Translations under genes and position numbers: made by a program | Origin: Phoronis australis | Taxonomy: Eukaryota; Phoronida; Phoronidae | DNA: 64,000 nt | Assembly (NCBI GenBank): GCA_002633005.1 | Contig: NMRA01000435.1 | Coordinates: 194,043-258,042, forward strand | Reading direction: 5' to 3' | Notes under the pieces: model-generated | Database searches by the model: none | Seen by the model: only the letters and a program-made list of their open reading frames with translations | Told to the model about the DNA's origin: nothing | Shown: one piece after another, positions 36,501 to 51,500 of the stretch | Layout of the letters: each line of letters opens with the position of its first letter | Numbering within the stretch: the first letter of the stretch is position 1

Positions 36501-39500
36501 TAATTACGTATTTAAATATTTAAAGCACCTGTGTCTTGTACAAAGCTAGACAAACACAAAAGTCAAGCATATGTCTCTACAACCCCAACCCCCCCCCCCG
36601 AGTCGATTTGATTTGATTGTGCATTCACACTTCACAACATAGAAATCTGTTTAGGTCATTAAATCAATTCGAAAACGATTTAAGCTAAACTAGTAGTGAT
36701 TACACTAGCTTCCTAAATCGATTTGAAGCCCAAACCGATTTTAAATCAATTTAAAGTCCTCTGTGTAAAAAGGTACAGTAACTCTTCACTTATTTCGCAC
36801 AAAAAACATTTGTCAAAATTGTCATGTTTATGTCTTCAAAGGCTGATAACCTTGCTGGAAACAACAGAAACTGCCACTAGGAGGCGCCACAGTGCCAAAT
36901 GTTGTATTATGAAATCTACGGTACACAGTACAAACCATACTAGTAACAGACAAAAATGTTCTTAATCTTTACCTTTGTGGAGAAATTAAAAAAATAGAAG
37001 TTCACTTATCAAGTTATGAAGAATTATCGAATGCGCATTCTGCTGCCTGGTCTGTCACATACTAACCTACCGGCATGATTTTAATTGAAACGGGTGTATG
37101 TTTTTCAAGGACTTTCTATATTGTTGTAGGTGTTTAAATGTGGAATTAATGACACGTCACAGAATAAATCATGCTAATCATACCGGTACATGTCAAAGGA
37201 ACGTCAACGCTTCGGTGTTTAGGGGAGAGTCCTTCAGTGGAAACGCTCCAATTCCGTTTTGCATTGAAGTTAACAGATTAACCTATTGTTTCGCAATAAA
37301 GAGGTGGATTAATAGTGGAACCTACAGGATAATTCCTTATATCCGTGACTGCTTGGTCAGATTAGCAAGAAACACAACATATAGCGACAATGTGAATATG
37401 AAGTACCGTATTCACCGTAATAACCGCCCAGGGCGCTTAGAAAAGTTCGGTTCAGGGGGGCGCTTATTATAACCCAAGGCGGTTGAAACCCAGTCTCCGA
37501 TACGGGTGAAATCGGAAGCTAAGATTCATCAAATTTACGCTCTGTGACGTATCTGTAACCTATGAAAGACTTTCAACAAAACTGTGGTGCATTGCTATCG
37601 AACTTTGCTACTAAATTACGATCATATAGCGACAACGTCAATATGAAGTAGGTTGAAAATTGCCAAATGTTTTTAAGAACGAGTTTTGGGGTGAAAATCA
37701 CCTACCGCAAAGCACAGAACCGTGTCCAGTAAGAGTCGTGATATGGTTCTGGGGAATAATACTGCACGATGCAGTCTATGATAGCCCGCGAGTTACGTCA
37801 TTAGTGCAAAGGTCACCTATTTGCTGAATTTTTTGTTTTCACATTCACAAGTTGTCAATGAATACAACCGCACTTTGTTTAGCGTAGATGATGTTCAAAT
37901 AGCATTGTCGTTTAGTTCCTCTGCTATACAATGCCATAGTTTGGAGCATGCTAAACTTTGAAATGTCAATGCCTCACAACAGTGGGAATGCTCAACTTTG
38001 GTTTCAATCAAAGTTATCAACAGGGGTCACAGCTGTGACAATGATGAGGGTCACATTACACCACTCTGCAACACCTCCATGACAATAGCATTATGTACCT
38101 ATAGATAACACCATTGTAGGGTAACTAATGGAACCAACTTAAATGATTTTCGCTAGTACCGGATCTTGGTGTGAAAAAGCCCATTAAACATTTTTTATCG
38201 AGAAATGTGACAAAAATAATTTCCCCTTTTGCACTATATTGAAAGTAAATTCAAGGCCAATACCTCTGCCTAAGCAATAAAATGAAGTATGTTTGCCTTT
38301 TGTATTCAACCTATTACTAACACCAGAGCACCATAAACAAAACACAATGAAATGAAATAAAATGTCTGAGTTTACAACATTGCACTATTTCTGTTTACAC
38401 CTTTATGAGGCCAGTGAACCTTCAGCCATAACTGCAAATGAAAAATTGAGCCACAAAAACGCCTACCATATAAGCTAACAGGATTCTACGCGACGTGGTC
38501 AAAAGTCTGAATCTTCTACCAGGTTTCGGCTGCACATATTTTCCAAACCAAATACATATTAAAATTCTCGTACTGCATGCATTTTCATTTAATAGTGGAA
38601 AATCATCCTAAATTTTCAAAACAGCAAAAACTAAAAAATCCCACACTAGTAAACCTCATTTGCGCTGGCGAGGGTATGTGATACCTCCCGACAGCTAGCT
38701 TGTGCAGAAATATGGGCTTGTGTGGGACAGGACTATTATGGTTCAAGGTGATTACTTTTAACAGCTTTTGGAAGTAAAACAAGATATGAGATAAAAGTAG
38801 TAAATTTGATACAAGAATTAAAGAAAAGAAAATTAATTCACCAACTCAAGCTTGTTTTATAATGATTATAGAAGCTTTTGTTTATGTTCTATCAGCTGAA
38901 ACAGTCACACATCAGCTTTTTTTCTGAGACTTACTTTCATAATTTTGAATTGAAAAAAATTGTGCTCAATGAAAATGACAATTCGCAGACTGGTTTGTTG
39001 ACGACTGCTTTCGAGAACGCAATTTTAGAAGCAAGCACGTGTCGTCATTCAATAGTGAGGTTCTCCCGTTACCGCTAGCAGTGTGCTGGTGAGCGCTCTA
39101 CTGAACTGGTTTCTGATGTCACCAAACAAATTTTAACTTGAAATTTTAATTTTGAAATTTTTAAGGAGTGGCTGTTTCTTATGTATCTACACTGATAAAA
39201 ATTCTTTAAAACACAACAAAAATAATTGCTTTAACATAGCCTTTCTTACTTTTCATAGACTATATCACTATAACTGCTGCAGATGTTGATCAGGTGTTGT
39301 CTAGTGACTGCCATATTAAATAAAACTATGCTAGAAATGAAACTTTAATAATCCGCTATATTGGGTCTCAAAATAAAAAATTTTACCATAATTTCAGTAG
39401 TGAATGTAATTACATTAGGATACAAGTCAAAAATTTCACTGAAACAGTAAAAAGCAGACGTCAACACCAGATAGTTCCTTCTGAACATGGAAAAGCCTTC

Positions 39501-42500
39501 ATGGGGGTTAACTACATAATTTCTCTATTTTCCAGTCTCAATTACATAATGTTAAGAAATAGAACACCACAACAGGTGCAAATTATGAGTAATCAGCTGA
39601 ACGTCATTAGCAATTCGCGTTGATCATCAGGTAACCATTTACCTGAAGATTCAGTCTCACTCCTACACAAACCACACTGCCCTACTGTAATGCGTTTTTA
39701 GGGTTAGTTTTTGTTTTCTTGAGCCAAGATGAGCATCACTAATGGCTTAAGTAGATAAACACCTGCTTAGCATTACTATATTGCTCTCAAGGAAATCGCC
39801 ATCGGTAGGGTACGGCACAGATACCTTAACAACATGATAACTTAATTTCCCACACCCTTGCCAACAGTTTGCACAGCTACACTGCTTGGAGCCTTTTTTG
39901 GGCTAATAGCAGAAATTATAAATCAAATTTACTATAATAAACACACGAAGAAAATTGCCTGTTTGTATTCTAAACTTGAAGGACAGAAGTTTCCCTAAAC
40001 CTGGTATAGTTCATGTACAGTACCGTGTTTACCCGGGTCAATACCTGCGTTCAGCTTATTGTCCTGAAATTTCCAAATTTTCACATTTAAATGTCCAAGT
40101 TTGTTTTAATGCCAATCGTCAGTTTTCACAATGGAGAATTTCTTGAAAGGACCCATGTCTTTGAAAACATTCACTTTGCGCAAATTTTAGCTCCCAAAAT
40201 ATAGGACACCACCGTACTTTTGAATAACGAACATTCAGAATTTCACAACCACTTTCTTGTAGTTGAGCTCGAAAATACTCATCCTATAAAAAGGCTTTAT
40301 CTGACTCTTGCATGTTAGTCTGATGGGTTAACGCAAATCTACTGCTTGAGTAAATGGCCATCTCTGATTTCTCAAAATTTTTATTTTCAAACTCTCATGA
40401 TCGGTTTAATGCCCACCACGATTTTTGAGTTTCCCTACTAAGCACCTTGGGTGACATCCCAGAAGAGTACGGTACTTTCACATCCAATTTGTTTCCACTT
40501 TATGATTCACGCATAAATTATGAAAAATCAAAATGAAAATGCAAAATGAAAAGAAGACGGTGACTTTTAAATTACTGTGTTTTATGCTCTAGATTTTTTA
40601 TTTCAAAAGTTGCCAAGACAAATTTTCATCTTTACCGAATAACAGAGGATTGTACCCTAGCTGCGGCTGAAAACCATATTTCAAAACAGGTGTGCAAGGA
40701 CGGTGTGCCTCCTCATGGTGAGCAGTTGGTATTTCCTTTTCCACGAAAACCGACTGAATAATCGAGGACAAATTAGGTTTACCTGGCACGTTCAACATCC
40801 CCAGTTTGATAATTATGTTGACTGAGCAGGTGTAACAACCACAAAAACCAATCAAGTAGAATGTCTGGAGAAGAAATTTTTCCCATTTTACATGGTAGAT
40901 AACATTACGAAAGAAAGCATTAAAAATTATAACGCTTGTATTCCTTGCACAAGTGATACACCGTTTCTTAGAAATAACCACCACAGATGTCCAGTGAAAG
41001 GGAAAAGCAACTGTTTCGTGCTGCTACCTTTACCAACATTTCAGATCCTTAGTTATGTTGGCAAGGAGTATTTCTACGTTAATTACTTCTGCACTGGTAC
41101 ATATCTACTATCCATGCAACTGCAAGAATAGTCTTTCCGTCTTTCTGAAACAAGCGGGCAGATTGGAAGATTTTACCCAGGAGGAATCCGGTGATGTCGT
41201 GTCCCCATGAGTCATAATCAGGCAATTAGTGTAATGGGCCCGGTCTGGTGGCCTAAACGCGCCTGATGTACCGCACAAGGCATCAGGGCACCTGCATTCC
41301 TTTTTTACAGCAGGAAGTGACAAAAACATCTCAGCAAATGGTCCTCGTCTTGGTTCTGTATTCATGTCTATTCAGCAAACACCAGAATCCGACCCGTCTG
41401 CTCAGTAGTGAGTAGGCTATTACCATGTTGGCCAAATGGCAGTGAATGTAGAACCAAGACATGGACTTTTTGCTGAGCCGCGACTTTCTATTGTTGAATA
41501 GATGGGAAATACGCGCTACAGCAACAACAACGGAAAATGTCTTTCCAAGATAACCAAGGCAGTATAAGTTCACCAAAGGCAACATCAAACATGGCTGCTT
41601 TCCACTCTCTAGCCTTCTGAAATCTACATTTTTTGTTGGATTTCTTAGCATAAGATGAACTTAGAAAATTCCAAAGTAAAGGTGACTCTCACGCACACCA
41701 ATGAAGAGAAGTGGTAAATGCCAACCTAACATTTCCCTAGCATTTAAGTTACCTCACTGGATATTATCTCCGAGCAAGATCAATCATTGGAAAGTTCATT
41801 GCTAAAATTGGCTAAAAGCTGTCTTATCCCACGGGAAGAAGATACTCTGGGTGTGTTTGCAGCTCCAAACTTAGGATTTACGATAAAATATATTAACCAA
41901 TTTAGGACAAACATAACAGTCAAAATTAACATTTTTCATTTTTCAAAAGCTGCAGACCTTGTTGAGAATGGCCATAACTTCTCAAAACATTATCTGGTAG
42001 GTATAGTACAGAATTTCAAAATGATAAATGTTTATTTGGTACTACATGTCTTTAGTAAAAAAATGAAAAAACAAAATTTCACGTCCTCCATATTGTGTCC
42101 TCCATATTGTGTCCTCCATATTGTGTCCTCCATATTGTGTCCTAAATTGGTAAAATTTCACCGTACGCAGCCTTCTAGAGAGTGGATACGAGAAAAGAAC
42201 CCATTTGGCAGGAGCTCCAATAAAAATTTCACTCATTTGCTCCAGTAACACCACTCTGTGTTTCTATCCTGGGTGATCTCACTAGCAAGAAATTAAATTG
42301 GAAAGGCACTGTTCACAGGGAACCAATATGTCCGCTTTGGGCAACCCATCCATCTGAGCGACATGAGAGGAGGCCCAAGTATTTTACAGATATATGTACG
42401 GACATTTGAGGGCCATTAAGACGATTCTCAAAATCATTTGAAGCATCGCAAATCTAGATAGCTACAACACCTCAAGTGTATAAAGAAAATAAAAACTACA

Positions 42501-45500
42501 AATGATCCAAATTAAAGAAAAACATGTCAAGTTTGTTTAATTCAACCAGAAGAAATTTTTCATCACCATAGGATGATCTGCAAAGATACAAATCACCCAC
42601 ATTCCTGACACAACAGGACATACTGTACTCCCCATAAATTCTTAGTTTTCAACATAAACCTCCAGAAATCTGAAGAATCTTGCCAAACTAAATACAATAA
42701 AAGAACTAACACTGAAAAGTCGAAGTAATAATAAAACAAGAAAAAGATAAAATCGCATGCTTTTCTTCATCATGTAGCAAGATCCAACCATGCTGTGTGT
42801 ATCGTGTACTTTCCTTGAGGCAGAAAAATTCCAATGTTAAGTAAAATTTATGCGAATTCAAAACAGCAAACCGAGTGAGGTAGAGGCCTGGTAATGACAA
42901 CCTCTGCTAACATTGAGGGTGTGGGAAATTACCCTTGTTCTCTTCAATTCAACAAAGGGGCATTTGTTAGAAGGATACATTTTTGGAAATTTCTTCAGTG
43001 TGCAAGGCATGTTCCTGACAGCATTAATTCCATAATTTCAGACACAGAAAATTTCCGTTTAACACCATTCAGGATTAAACCTTAAAATTCTCAACCATAT
43101 CTTTGCTGTTTTTGGAATGGTACTTGTTTCAAGTCTGAACTCAAACAGGCAGCAAATCCTAATGCAATTTGCCAATAAGCTCGTTCTAAATTCTAGACAT
43201 TCTAAATGATCTCACAACAACCTATCAACATGATTCCAAATTTAAAAAAATCACTGCCCAATACAAATGAATTAAAGGCATAGAGAACACGCAGAGATCA
43301 AACAGACCAGAAAGGTGCTACTTAAGAACTTGTCTATGGGCAAACTATGAAATCCGCACGTTAAACTTTCAGCTTACAATCAATCAGCCCATCCAAATCC
43401 CCAAAAAGAAGTGTGAAATGACACAAGGTAGTGTAAACAGACTCAATTTCCGATCAGGGCTCTAAAGGCCCTTTCGCACTGAGTTAACTCTTACTAGAGG
43501 TGTATGAATGCAAGCAGCAACATTAACATGAGGTTTCTCACTGATTTCAGTATTTAAACAATATAGATTGATTGCCAGTGAAGTCATTGCAAGGTAGTGT
43601 TGAGACTTTACACCGAAATTTTTGAGTATGTGCATTTTTTCCACATAAAGAGTCAAACACATTTTTGGGTAACAACTGAAATGGAAAGGCATTTGCTTCA
43701 ATTAGAAGAATGGTAAATTTTTGAAGACTTGGCAAATACTTAACGCAACAAGTGCTGACGTTGACAGCAATATCCCTTGCCGAAAACTTTGAGGACACTG
43801 AATTTAAGCATTCTCACCACAGCGATGTGTTGCAGTTAACTCACCAGTTCACTGCGAAGTGAAGACACGGTTTTACCCTCAATCCACAACAGAATTTAAT
43901 TCCTACAGACCGATGTTCCCCTAAACACTAAAAGGTCGACAATAGTGGAAATGGCTTTTAAAAAAAGACCAGCAGTCATTTCAAATGGTGCTCTGTATGG
44001 AAAAATCAAAACCTCCGTTGCTGAAGGTGAACAGTTATACAGATGATGAAACACAGCTCAACAGAAAATATTGAGACAATGGGCAGTGACATCTGGTGTT
44101 ACAATTAGGTACCCTTACATCACCACGGGGAAAGTTCATTGAGTGCAGACATTACATGTGTCTAGCATGTAACAGAAATGTACGCATTTCAAGTTTTCAA
44201 TCTGTCTTCGATTAGAAGACTTTTCTTCTGTTAAAAGATATTGATGAGAACTGGTTCAACTCATTTGCAGGCGAGAACATGCTACGAGAGCCAACAACCT
44301 GACGTACAGTAACCTTGCTAAAAGCTGGCAAGTTAGTTTAAGAACGAACTACCCATAAATGTGCACCCAAAATTTATTGTCTTCAACGATTGGCGAAAGT
44401 GCTTCCTGTGTGAATGTACTAACGTAAAACATTCCCACTTTGGTCAGTCAAACAGTTTTATTAGTTTACTCATGGTTGGAACTTGTACTAAATTTTAGAA
44501 AATGACGATGCTGGCCGTCCAAAATTCAAGAATTATGATAAATAACAAACTATCATTCACCTCGACGTGACACACTTTGAGGTAAATGGTGCGTCGGCAG
44601 CTATTTTTGATGATTTTATGAATTGCCAAGTCTACTTGCCAGACCTTGAAACAAGATGTGATATGTTACATTACAAAAATAGGATGAGCGCCAAAATTTC
44701 CCATGTTCAGTTTCTTCAGAATCAAGAACGTTCATTTTCAGCTTGAAGATGCCACAAAAATCTTTATGATATTATTCATCCCCAGTGCTAACATTCAGGT
44801 CCGAAGTATACTTCAGAACTAATTACAAAACCACGTTTAGCGACAATTGGGTCATGTCAAAATCATCAACTGCAAACTAGAAAAATCCAATTAACGGAGT
44901 TGAATCTAGCCACGAATGCAATAGATGAACTCTGTTCGATCTGTCGTGTTATCACATAAAAACGAGTACGAGAACTCACTGTGTCACAAAAGCTCTTATC
45001 AAAAATGTGTTCCAGACAAAAATGAGGGAAGCCTGGTACATGGCTTTAATACGGTAAATGTCTTTGCTGTCCAAGCAGAACTTGACCACCAGATCAAGAC
45101 AGAGCCACGACTAAGCGTATTTACAGAAAAATCTGTTTACAACAAAGCAGTCACTCAGTCGACTGCAACACCACATACAGATGGTCATAATCTTGGAAAT
45201 TCACAATCTCATCACATGTTCAATTCACGAAAGGTCAGGTAATCATTTGCGAATTTAATAACCAGCTGGATTCAATAGAATATTGAGTGTTTCATCCCCA
45301 TGACCCCAGGCAACTCAATAATCGCCCATCACCGACATTGCAAAATAACTAATTTTCACCAACTCTCTACGCCACATAGGGGCCCAGCTGCCGCTGGAAA
45401 TGTTAATGTAGCAACTTCCCACCGAATCCCAAAATATTGCTTATGAATAAAAACTGTCAATTTCAGTTATAAAAGCCATGGATGATGGTGATAAGAAAAT

Positions 45501-48500
45501 ATTGTGATACACACAAGATTTTTTTTAGAGATGTCAAGGTCTTTAAGCGGAAACACCAAAACAAAGACAGACAAAGATGCGACCATCATGAACCTCCCAG
45601 CACTATTTATTCCAGTCCATGATTTATTAAAAATTAACTAAAAATTAACTAAAAATTAACGGCACCTCAATAGAAGACCAAAGTGAATACTTTATTTCAT
45701 CACCAAACTGGAACCAGCGAGCCCATTTATAATAGATAGACGACATCAAATAAGAGCAGAAAATAATGAGAACTGCTAGTTATGATCAAATATTGATTCT
45801 GTTCAAGGTGTTGGGGACGTCGGACGAGATTAGTACAGTCGTAAGCCTCCCTCGGGCTTTCCAACAAATTCCAGTCGTGTAAAAGGCCAATGGGGTCGGA
45901 AATGAAGAGCGGAGATCAATAACACAGATGACACAACGCTTATTGCATACGAAAACAGACAGTTCACTAGTGGTAAACTGTAGCTGATAGCTCAATATCG
46001 GGAGGGAACCTTATGAGGAGGGAAGCCAAAAAATGCACAAATATAATTGCCTGGTGATTTATTCTATTGTAATGCGCTTTAAATTCTAATGTCAACAGCC
46101 TGCTCATGGCTTCTGTGCTAAACATTCATGTTGCAGGACTGGACTAGTAGAGCATTAGCACGAGGATGAATGGCTTCATTTGGAGACCCCAGACAAAACT
46201 GGACCTAGTGGCCAGTTATAAATGTGGATTTATAGATCAACATTGATACAGTGTTGATGTTCTTATTTCTTTAAAGATGTTAAGACGGTATTGCCAGCCA
46301 AGTCGACACAATGCACATGGTGAAGTTTCCCAAGGGTTACTGAACAATCAACAAAGCCACAGGGGTTTAGAAATGCCCGGTTAACACTGAAGATTTTAAA
46401 TCTTCTACATCGATTTAAAATTGGTTTGCGGTTCAAATCGATTTTCAACCTGAAGCCACGAGTGGAGGTGGTTTTGAATTGATTTGACCCGAACTGATTC
46501 CTACCTTGTGAAGCGTGAATGCAAAATCGAATTGATTCGACTAAAATGGGGAAATTGATCTTCGGCACATTTGTGCAAGAGCAGATCCAGGCTCCCGTGT
46601 TTAACTTAAAGCAAGATTGTTGCAAGACCTTATCCCTCGTTCTACCACCTCGGGGTCACTTTGGGATTCCCCAAAGAACAACAATTTCAAGGGCAATAAT
46701 TTCATGCAACTCGAGTTTTTCATAAAAACATAGAAGATCTTGTTTTTTGACAGCCTCTCATCTCTCGTGCAAAGGTAGAAAAGTTTAAAAACACAATTCC
46801 TTAGAAGTTACATTTGAATCTAGTCAGCCTGTTCTGAATTTAAGCCGAATTTGGACATTTTTCCAGAGTCCCACATAACCCTATAGCCAGAACCCTGTCG
46901 TTCCATAAGTCTAGATATACCTTGAAAATGCCAAAAGGTTTCCAGTGTGTATAACATTAGGATTACCGAAATACTGGGTTTACAGGAGGGGTGACAACCC
47001 AACATTGCTAACAAGACAGACAAGCTGTACACGAAGGGGTCATTTGTGCTAGCAGTTAGTTTGTTTTGTCACCACCCAAATTTTGATGTCAAAACAGGTC
47101 CACTCTCTTCAATAAACCAATTAATAATAATTGACAATAAACAAACACCTTCAAACCTTGCACAAGTGTATGTGTTGAAGGGGTCTAGCTACAAAGGCAA
47201 AATGCCTGAGATTTTGGGTTTAACTACCACCAAAACTTACAGTTGTAACCCGTTCACATGACTGGTGTCTTTGTCACTAGAGCTAGTGCTAACACTATCG
47301 TTATGACTAGTTTGTGAACGGGGTAAAAGTTTGTTTTCTAACCGGTTTTGTCAGTTTTAAAGTTCGAATACGAATTTTCTAAGCGCACTCACTACGAAAT
47401 AAACTAACCACTGGAACCACAAACAAAGTTGATCTTTCCATTGGTCACTTGTGTATTCTTTGAAGTAAGCAGTCAACCAACAAAAGTGCTTTCAAAAGCC
47501 CACGCTGCTTTGGGGTAACTTAAACTACTAGTAAATGCGACTCCCATTACTGGGATTTTGCTACTCGGGGAACGAGCTAGTGTAAATGTTGGCATTTTAG
47601 CCAGTATGTGAGTGGGAAATTGAATATACAGTCTTGAGCTGGTGTACAGCTTAATGCTGACCGGTCAAAATAACAACTTCAAGGTGAGATGGAATAAGAA
47701 TGAAAACGTTTATTAAGCCAAAATAACACCTGGGAGCTACATACCGACCTCAGTACAACCAAAGAAAACAAGAATTACCAACTTGTCTTTTATCACAACT
47801 TGATTTTTGTAAGGAATGCAAAATTAGACCAAGATATCTGACACTCGTCTAAGTGTGAAATGGGTAGCCCCAAGGTAATAGTACTTAATGGCGCCCAGTA
47901 CAACTATAACACCGTACACTACAGCAAGACAGGGGTCCAATAGTATTACAGTAACAAGTCTCCAGATTATGCACTCTCTAAAATTTGAGACACGGAAATT
48001 GAAGCAGATCAAATTTTTTCGATTCTCAACATTGAGACACGGTTGATTTTGGCACTCATCAAACTTCTCAAAATTTGGACATTGCGGCATTTTTGTATCA
48101 ACGCAGTATCAAAAATAGACTTGGCAAATCATAAAATCATCAAAAATGGCTGCCAACCCAACTTTTTATTTTTTTAATGCTTCCTCTTAATGTGTAACAT
48201 GGAGGAGACTGATCGCTTGTCACTGAACATAATTCTTGAATTTGGAAGAGCCAAAATTGCTTATTTATAAAATTTGGTCCTAAACTAAAGAAGTTTTACT
48301 ATGAGTTGTCCCAATTTGCTCCACAGAGGACCATGCCCGTAGTTAGAGGAGCGTTCATACTTAACTCTACATTTTGCGACAAATACGACCAGAATTAGGC
48401 ACCAGTATGTATTCAACAGAGTAAGTGTGCAGATGGTAAATACTTCTACATTGTATGCAAGATTTCCATCGCACTAAGACTTCTGCTGACCCAGTGGCGG

Positions 48501-51500
48501 ATTTAGAGGGGGGGGAGGGCCAAGGGGGCCATGGCCCCCCCTAAAATTCTCCCAGATTCCATTTGGCAATGCAGGGGTGCGAATATCTGTCGAGCAAAAT
48601 CCTGGCTAATACTCTGCCCTGGCCCCCTTAACTCAAAATCCTGGATCCATCCCTATGACCCCTACACAAATAGCGTTCGCACTGCAGCGAATTCTATCAA
48701 CAACTCCGGAAGCAACTTGGGAAACTTCTAGCGCAGATGGCACTTGTGATGTGGTGTTAGGCACACACTAATGTGTTAAAAGAGACACACTAAAATCTCC
48801 ATAATTTCCAGGACAATCGGGGTCTGGTCTTCATTACTATGTTTACTACTCAAATTTCCCAGTTTCACAAATCTCAGGTAGCATAATTAGTTTTCCACAA
48901 ATAGCTACCAACACACTCTCACTATCAGGTATCACAGGCTATCTCTACATTGCTAATTAGAGATATCAGATAAAAAATGTGCACAAAACTGAAAGTCTTA
49001 TCGGTACATTTGAGTAGCTATGAAGGCTGTTAGTTCGGGGAAGCCTTCCATAGAATGTGTCTTTCGAGAAAAGCGAGATCCCGCAAGATCATGCAAAATC
49101 AAAAAGGCGAGTGTTTCACGGCTATGCTCGAGAAGACTAGCATAACCTATCAAAATGGCGCCCAGCGATGTGGTTGGTCAGTAAGGTTAAAATGTTAAAA
49201 TATGGGATAGAATTTACGACAGCTTTCTTTACATATACGTAAGTGGAGATTTCTCACCACAAGAGCATGTGTAGTGTCTCAGGTCTACAGAATACAGCTC
49301 AATCAGGTTCGGACCATGAAATGTCATTTTATGATGACATTGTGGCCTAGACAAGTGATTGTACACAAACCGTGGTGAGTAAAATTTCAACGTGATTCAT
49401 ATGAGTGAAACTATATACCTCATGTCATTCAGAGGTACAGATTTTTAAAACCTCTCAACCATAAAAGCTCTGACAATAGTATGACCACAGAAAAAAACAG
49501 CAAAAGCTGAAAATCAAACTGTCATCCAGTGCAAACCGCTCAGTTGTAACAAGCGACTTCATTGGTCTACTTTGTTGACACTTTTACTAAACAGAAAATT
49601 GATTTGTTGTTAATAAGGCATTTTGGATTGCTCTGCTGAATATGTGTATTAGAAGACAGTCTGTTTAGGCATGCTGCAATTCCACAAGGCCAGGGTCTGT
49701 TTCATGAAAGTCACTTGAGATTTAAGACAGAATTTTGGTCTTACCCTCCCACTTCCCAATTGGTGAAAAAACGTTCAGTCAAGTAATTACGATCATTTCA
49801 CACTCTAGAAATAATTAATAAAAATAATCTCCGTAAGTAGCAGTTCTGTATACATTCTCTGAGACTTTGCGCAAATGCCTGGCGAGGAAAACGAGATCCT
49901 GAGACCACAGTGGTCGAGAAGGAATGTTGGTCCACTGTTCTAAATCCCTAATGTGAAAGGCCTTCGGTTGGTAGTACGAACTAGCCTCAAGGAAGTTGGA
50001 GATAGCTATGCTAGATTGAATACGCACAAACTTCACATTTTCATAAATAATGTTTGAATGAAAAATGGAAGCATGGACCATAACACTAGGTAATTGTAAA
50101 TTGGTGATTGTCCTACAATACTCACAATCCAGACAAGACAAGATACACAGAGTTCATCGGCCATAACATCATCAAGGATTATCCAGGTGGCCCCAAAACA
50201 ACATACGCTACACATGGTGGGCACATGTACATGACTACATCCATTTTTATCTTTATAAATAGATCCTCTCAGTAGGATTGAACTAAACATCAAAACAATA
50301 ACCATCTATCATCTCAAGGTTACATAGGACCCTGGACAAATGCCCAAATTTGGCCAACTTCGGAATGTCATATCTCAGAAATGGCTGTTTGGATTGACAT
50401 GAAACCTTCTGATATTATGCTTTTTGTATTGTTTTTTCATATGACGGCCTATCACAAAACAGAACATACAATTACCGTGGAAAAAGTCAAAAGGTGCATA
50501 AAACAAAAATAACACACTGCTTCAGATATTTGAGATTTAATCTAGAAAATTTTATATCAAACGAAATTTGAATATGTTACTGATACCAATGTTTGACACC
50601 AGTGTAAGGTTCTTTTTTGGTTAACATTTCTCAAAAGGCATGACTATTTGACTCAATACACAACAGACGGGTAAAAAGTAAATAATTCTACACACTTTCT
50701 ACGTTCAGAAATTGAATACTTTCTCCGAGTTAAAATCTATACTCGTTTTGTAGACACTTGGCTAAATATAGCCTGGTTAATAAGTATTACATAACTTCAA
50801 TTAAGGTGTCTTTCCACAGAACTTCTTCCAAGGACATCAGACACGAGACATCATTTCACTAGGATTGCCTTTATTAACTTTCTATCATATCATTGCAAAC
50901 AAGTTTTCAAGAGTGTGTATGTATATTATTTGTAGTATTTATCTTGTATCGTTTTAGTATAGCCTATCCAGGGCCATGGTCGAGAGAAGTCCACAACGGG
51001 AAACAAATTAGATAAATTTAGCTCTTATACATATTTCTCATTTCTCACCTTTAATACCGTCTATCATCTGTCTTTCTTATTACTCATTTCAAAAAGTTAT
51101 GAGAACACACCACACAATCTGTTGTCAATCAACTCAGCCGCTTTTCTCAATATTGACAAGATAAACCTGTGCTTCACCTAACTAGAAACAGGAATTCTAA
51201 GAATTACTACTGACCTCTGGCTCAAAATTAATTTTCCTTGGTATGCTATAACTCGCGTAAAAATACGGATTGACTGAGATTGATGCAATATCCAGCTAGC
51301 AAAATCAAGCACTTTTTAAACAGTGTTGTCTTCTAAACTATGCACAACGAATTTATCAATAAAGCATTGAAACTGCATCAAGAAATTTACCAGAAAGCAA
51401 AAAATCCCAGTAAAAACGTGCAACACAAATACAGAGCTCTTGTAGTAGAATTTGTAAGGACTTGTTTTTAATTTCGAGTGGCTACCTGGCTATGGCAGAA

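Noticed and set aside
44925-45242. 105-codon ATG ORF on the plus strand in the giant intron
   Set aside because: No matching exons on either side and no recognised domain; it probably occurs by chance.
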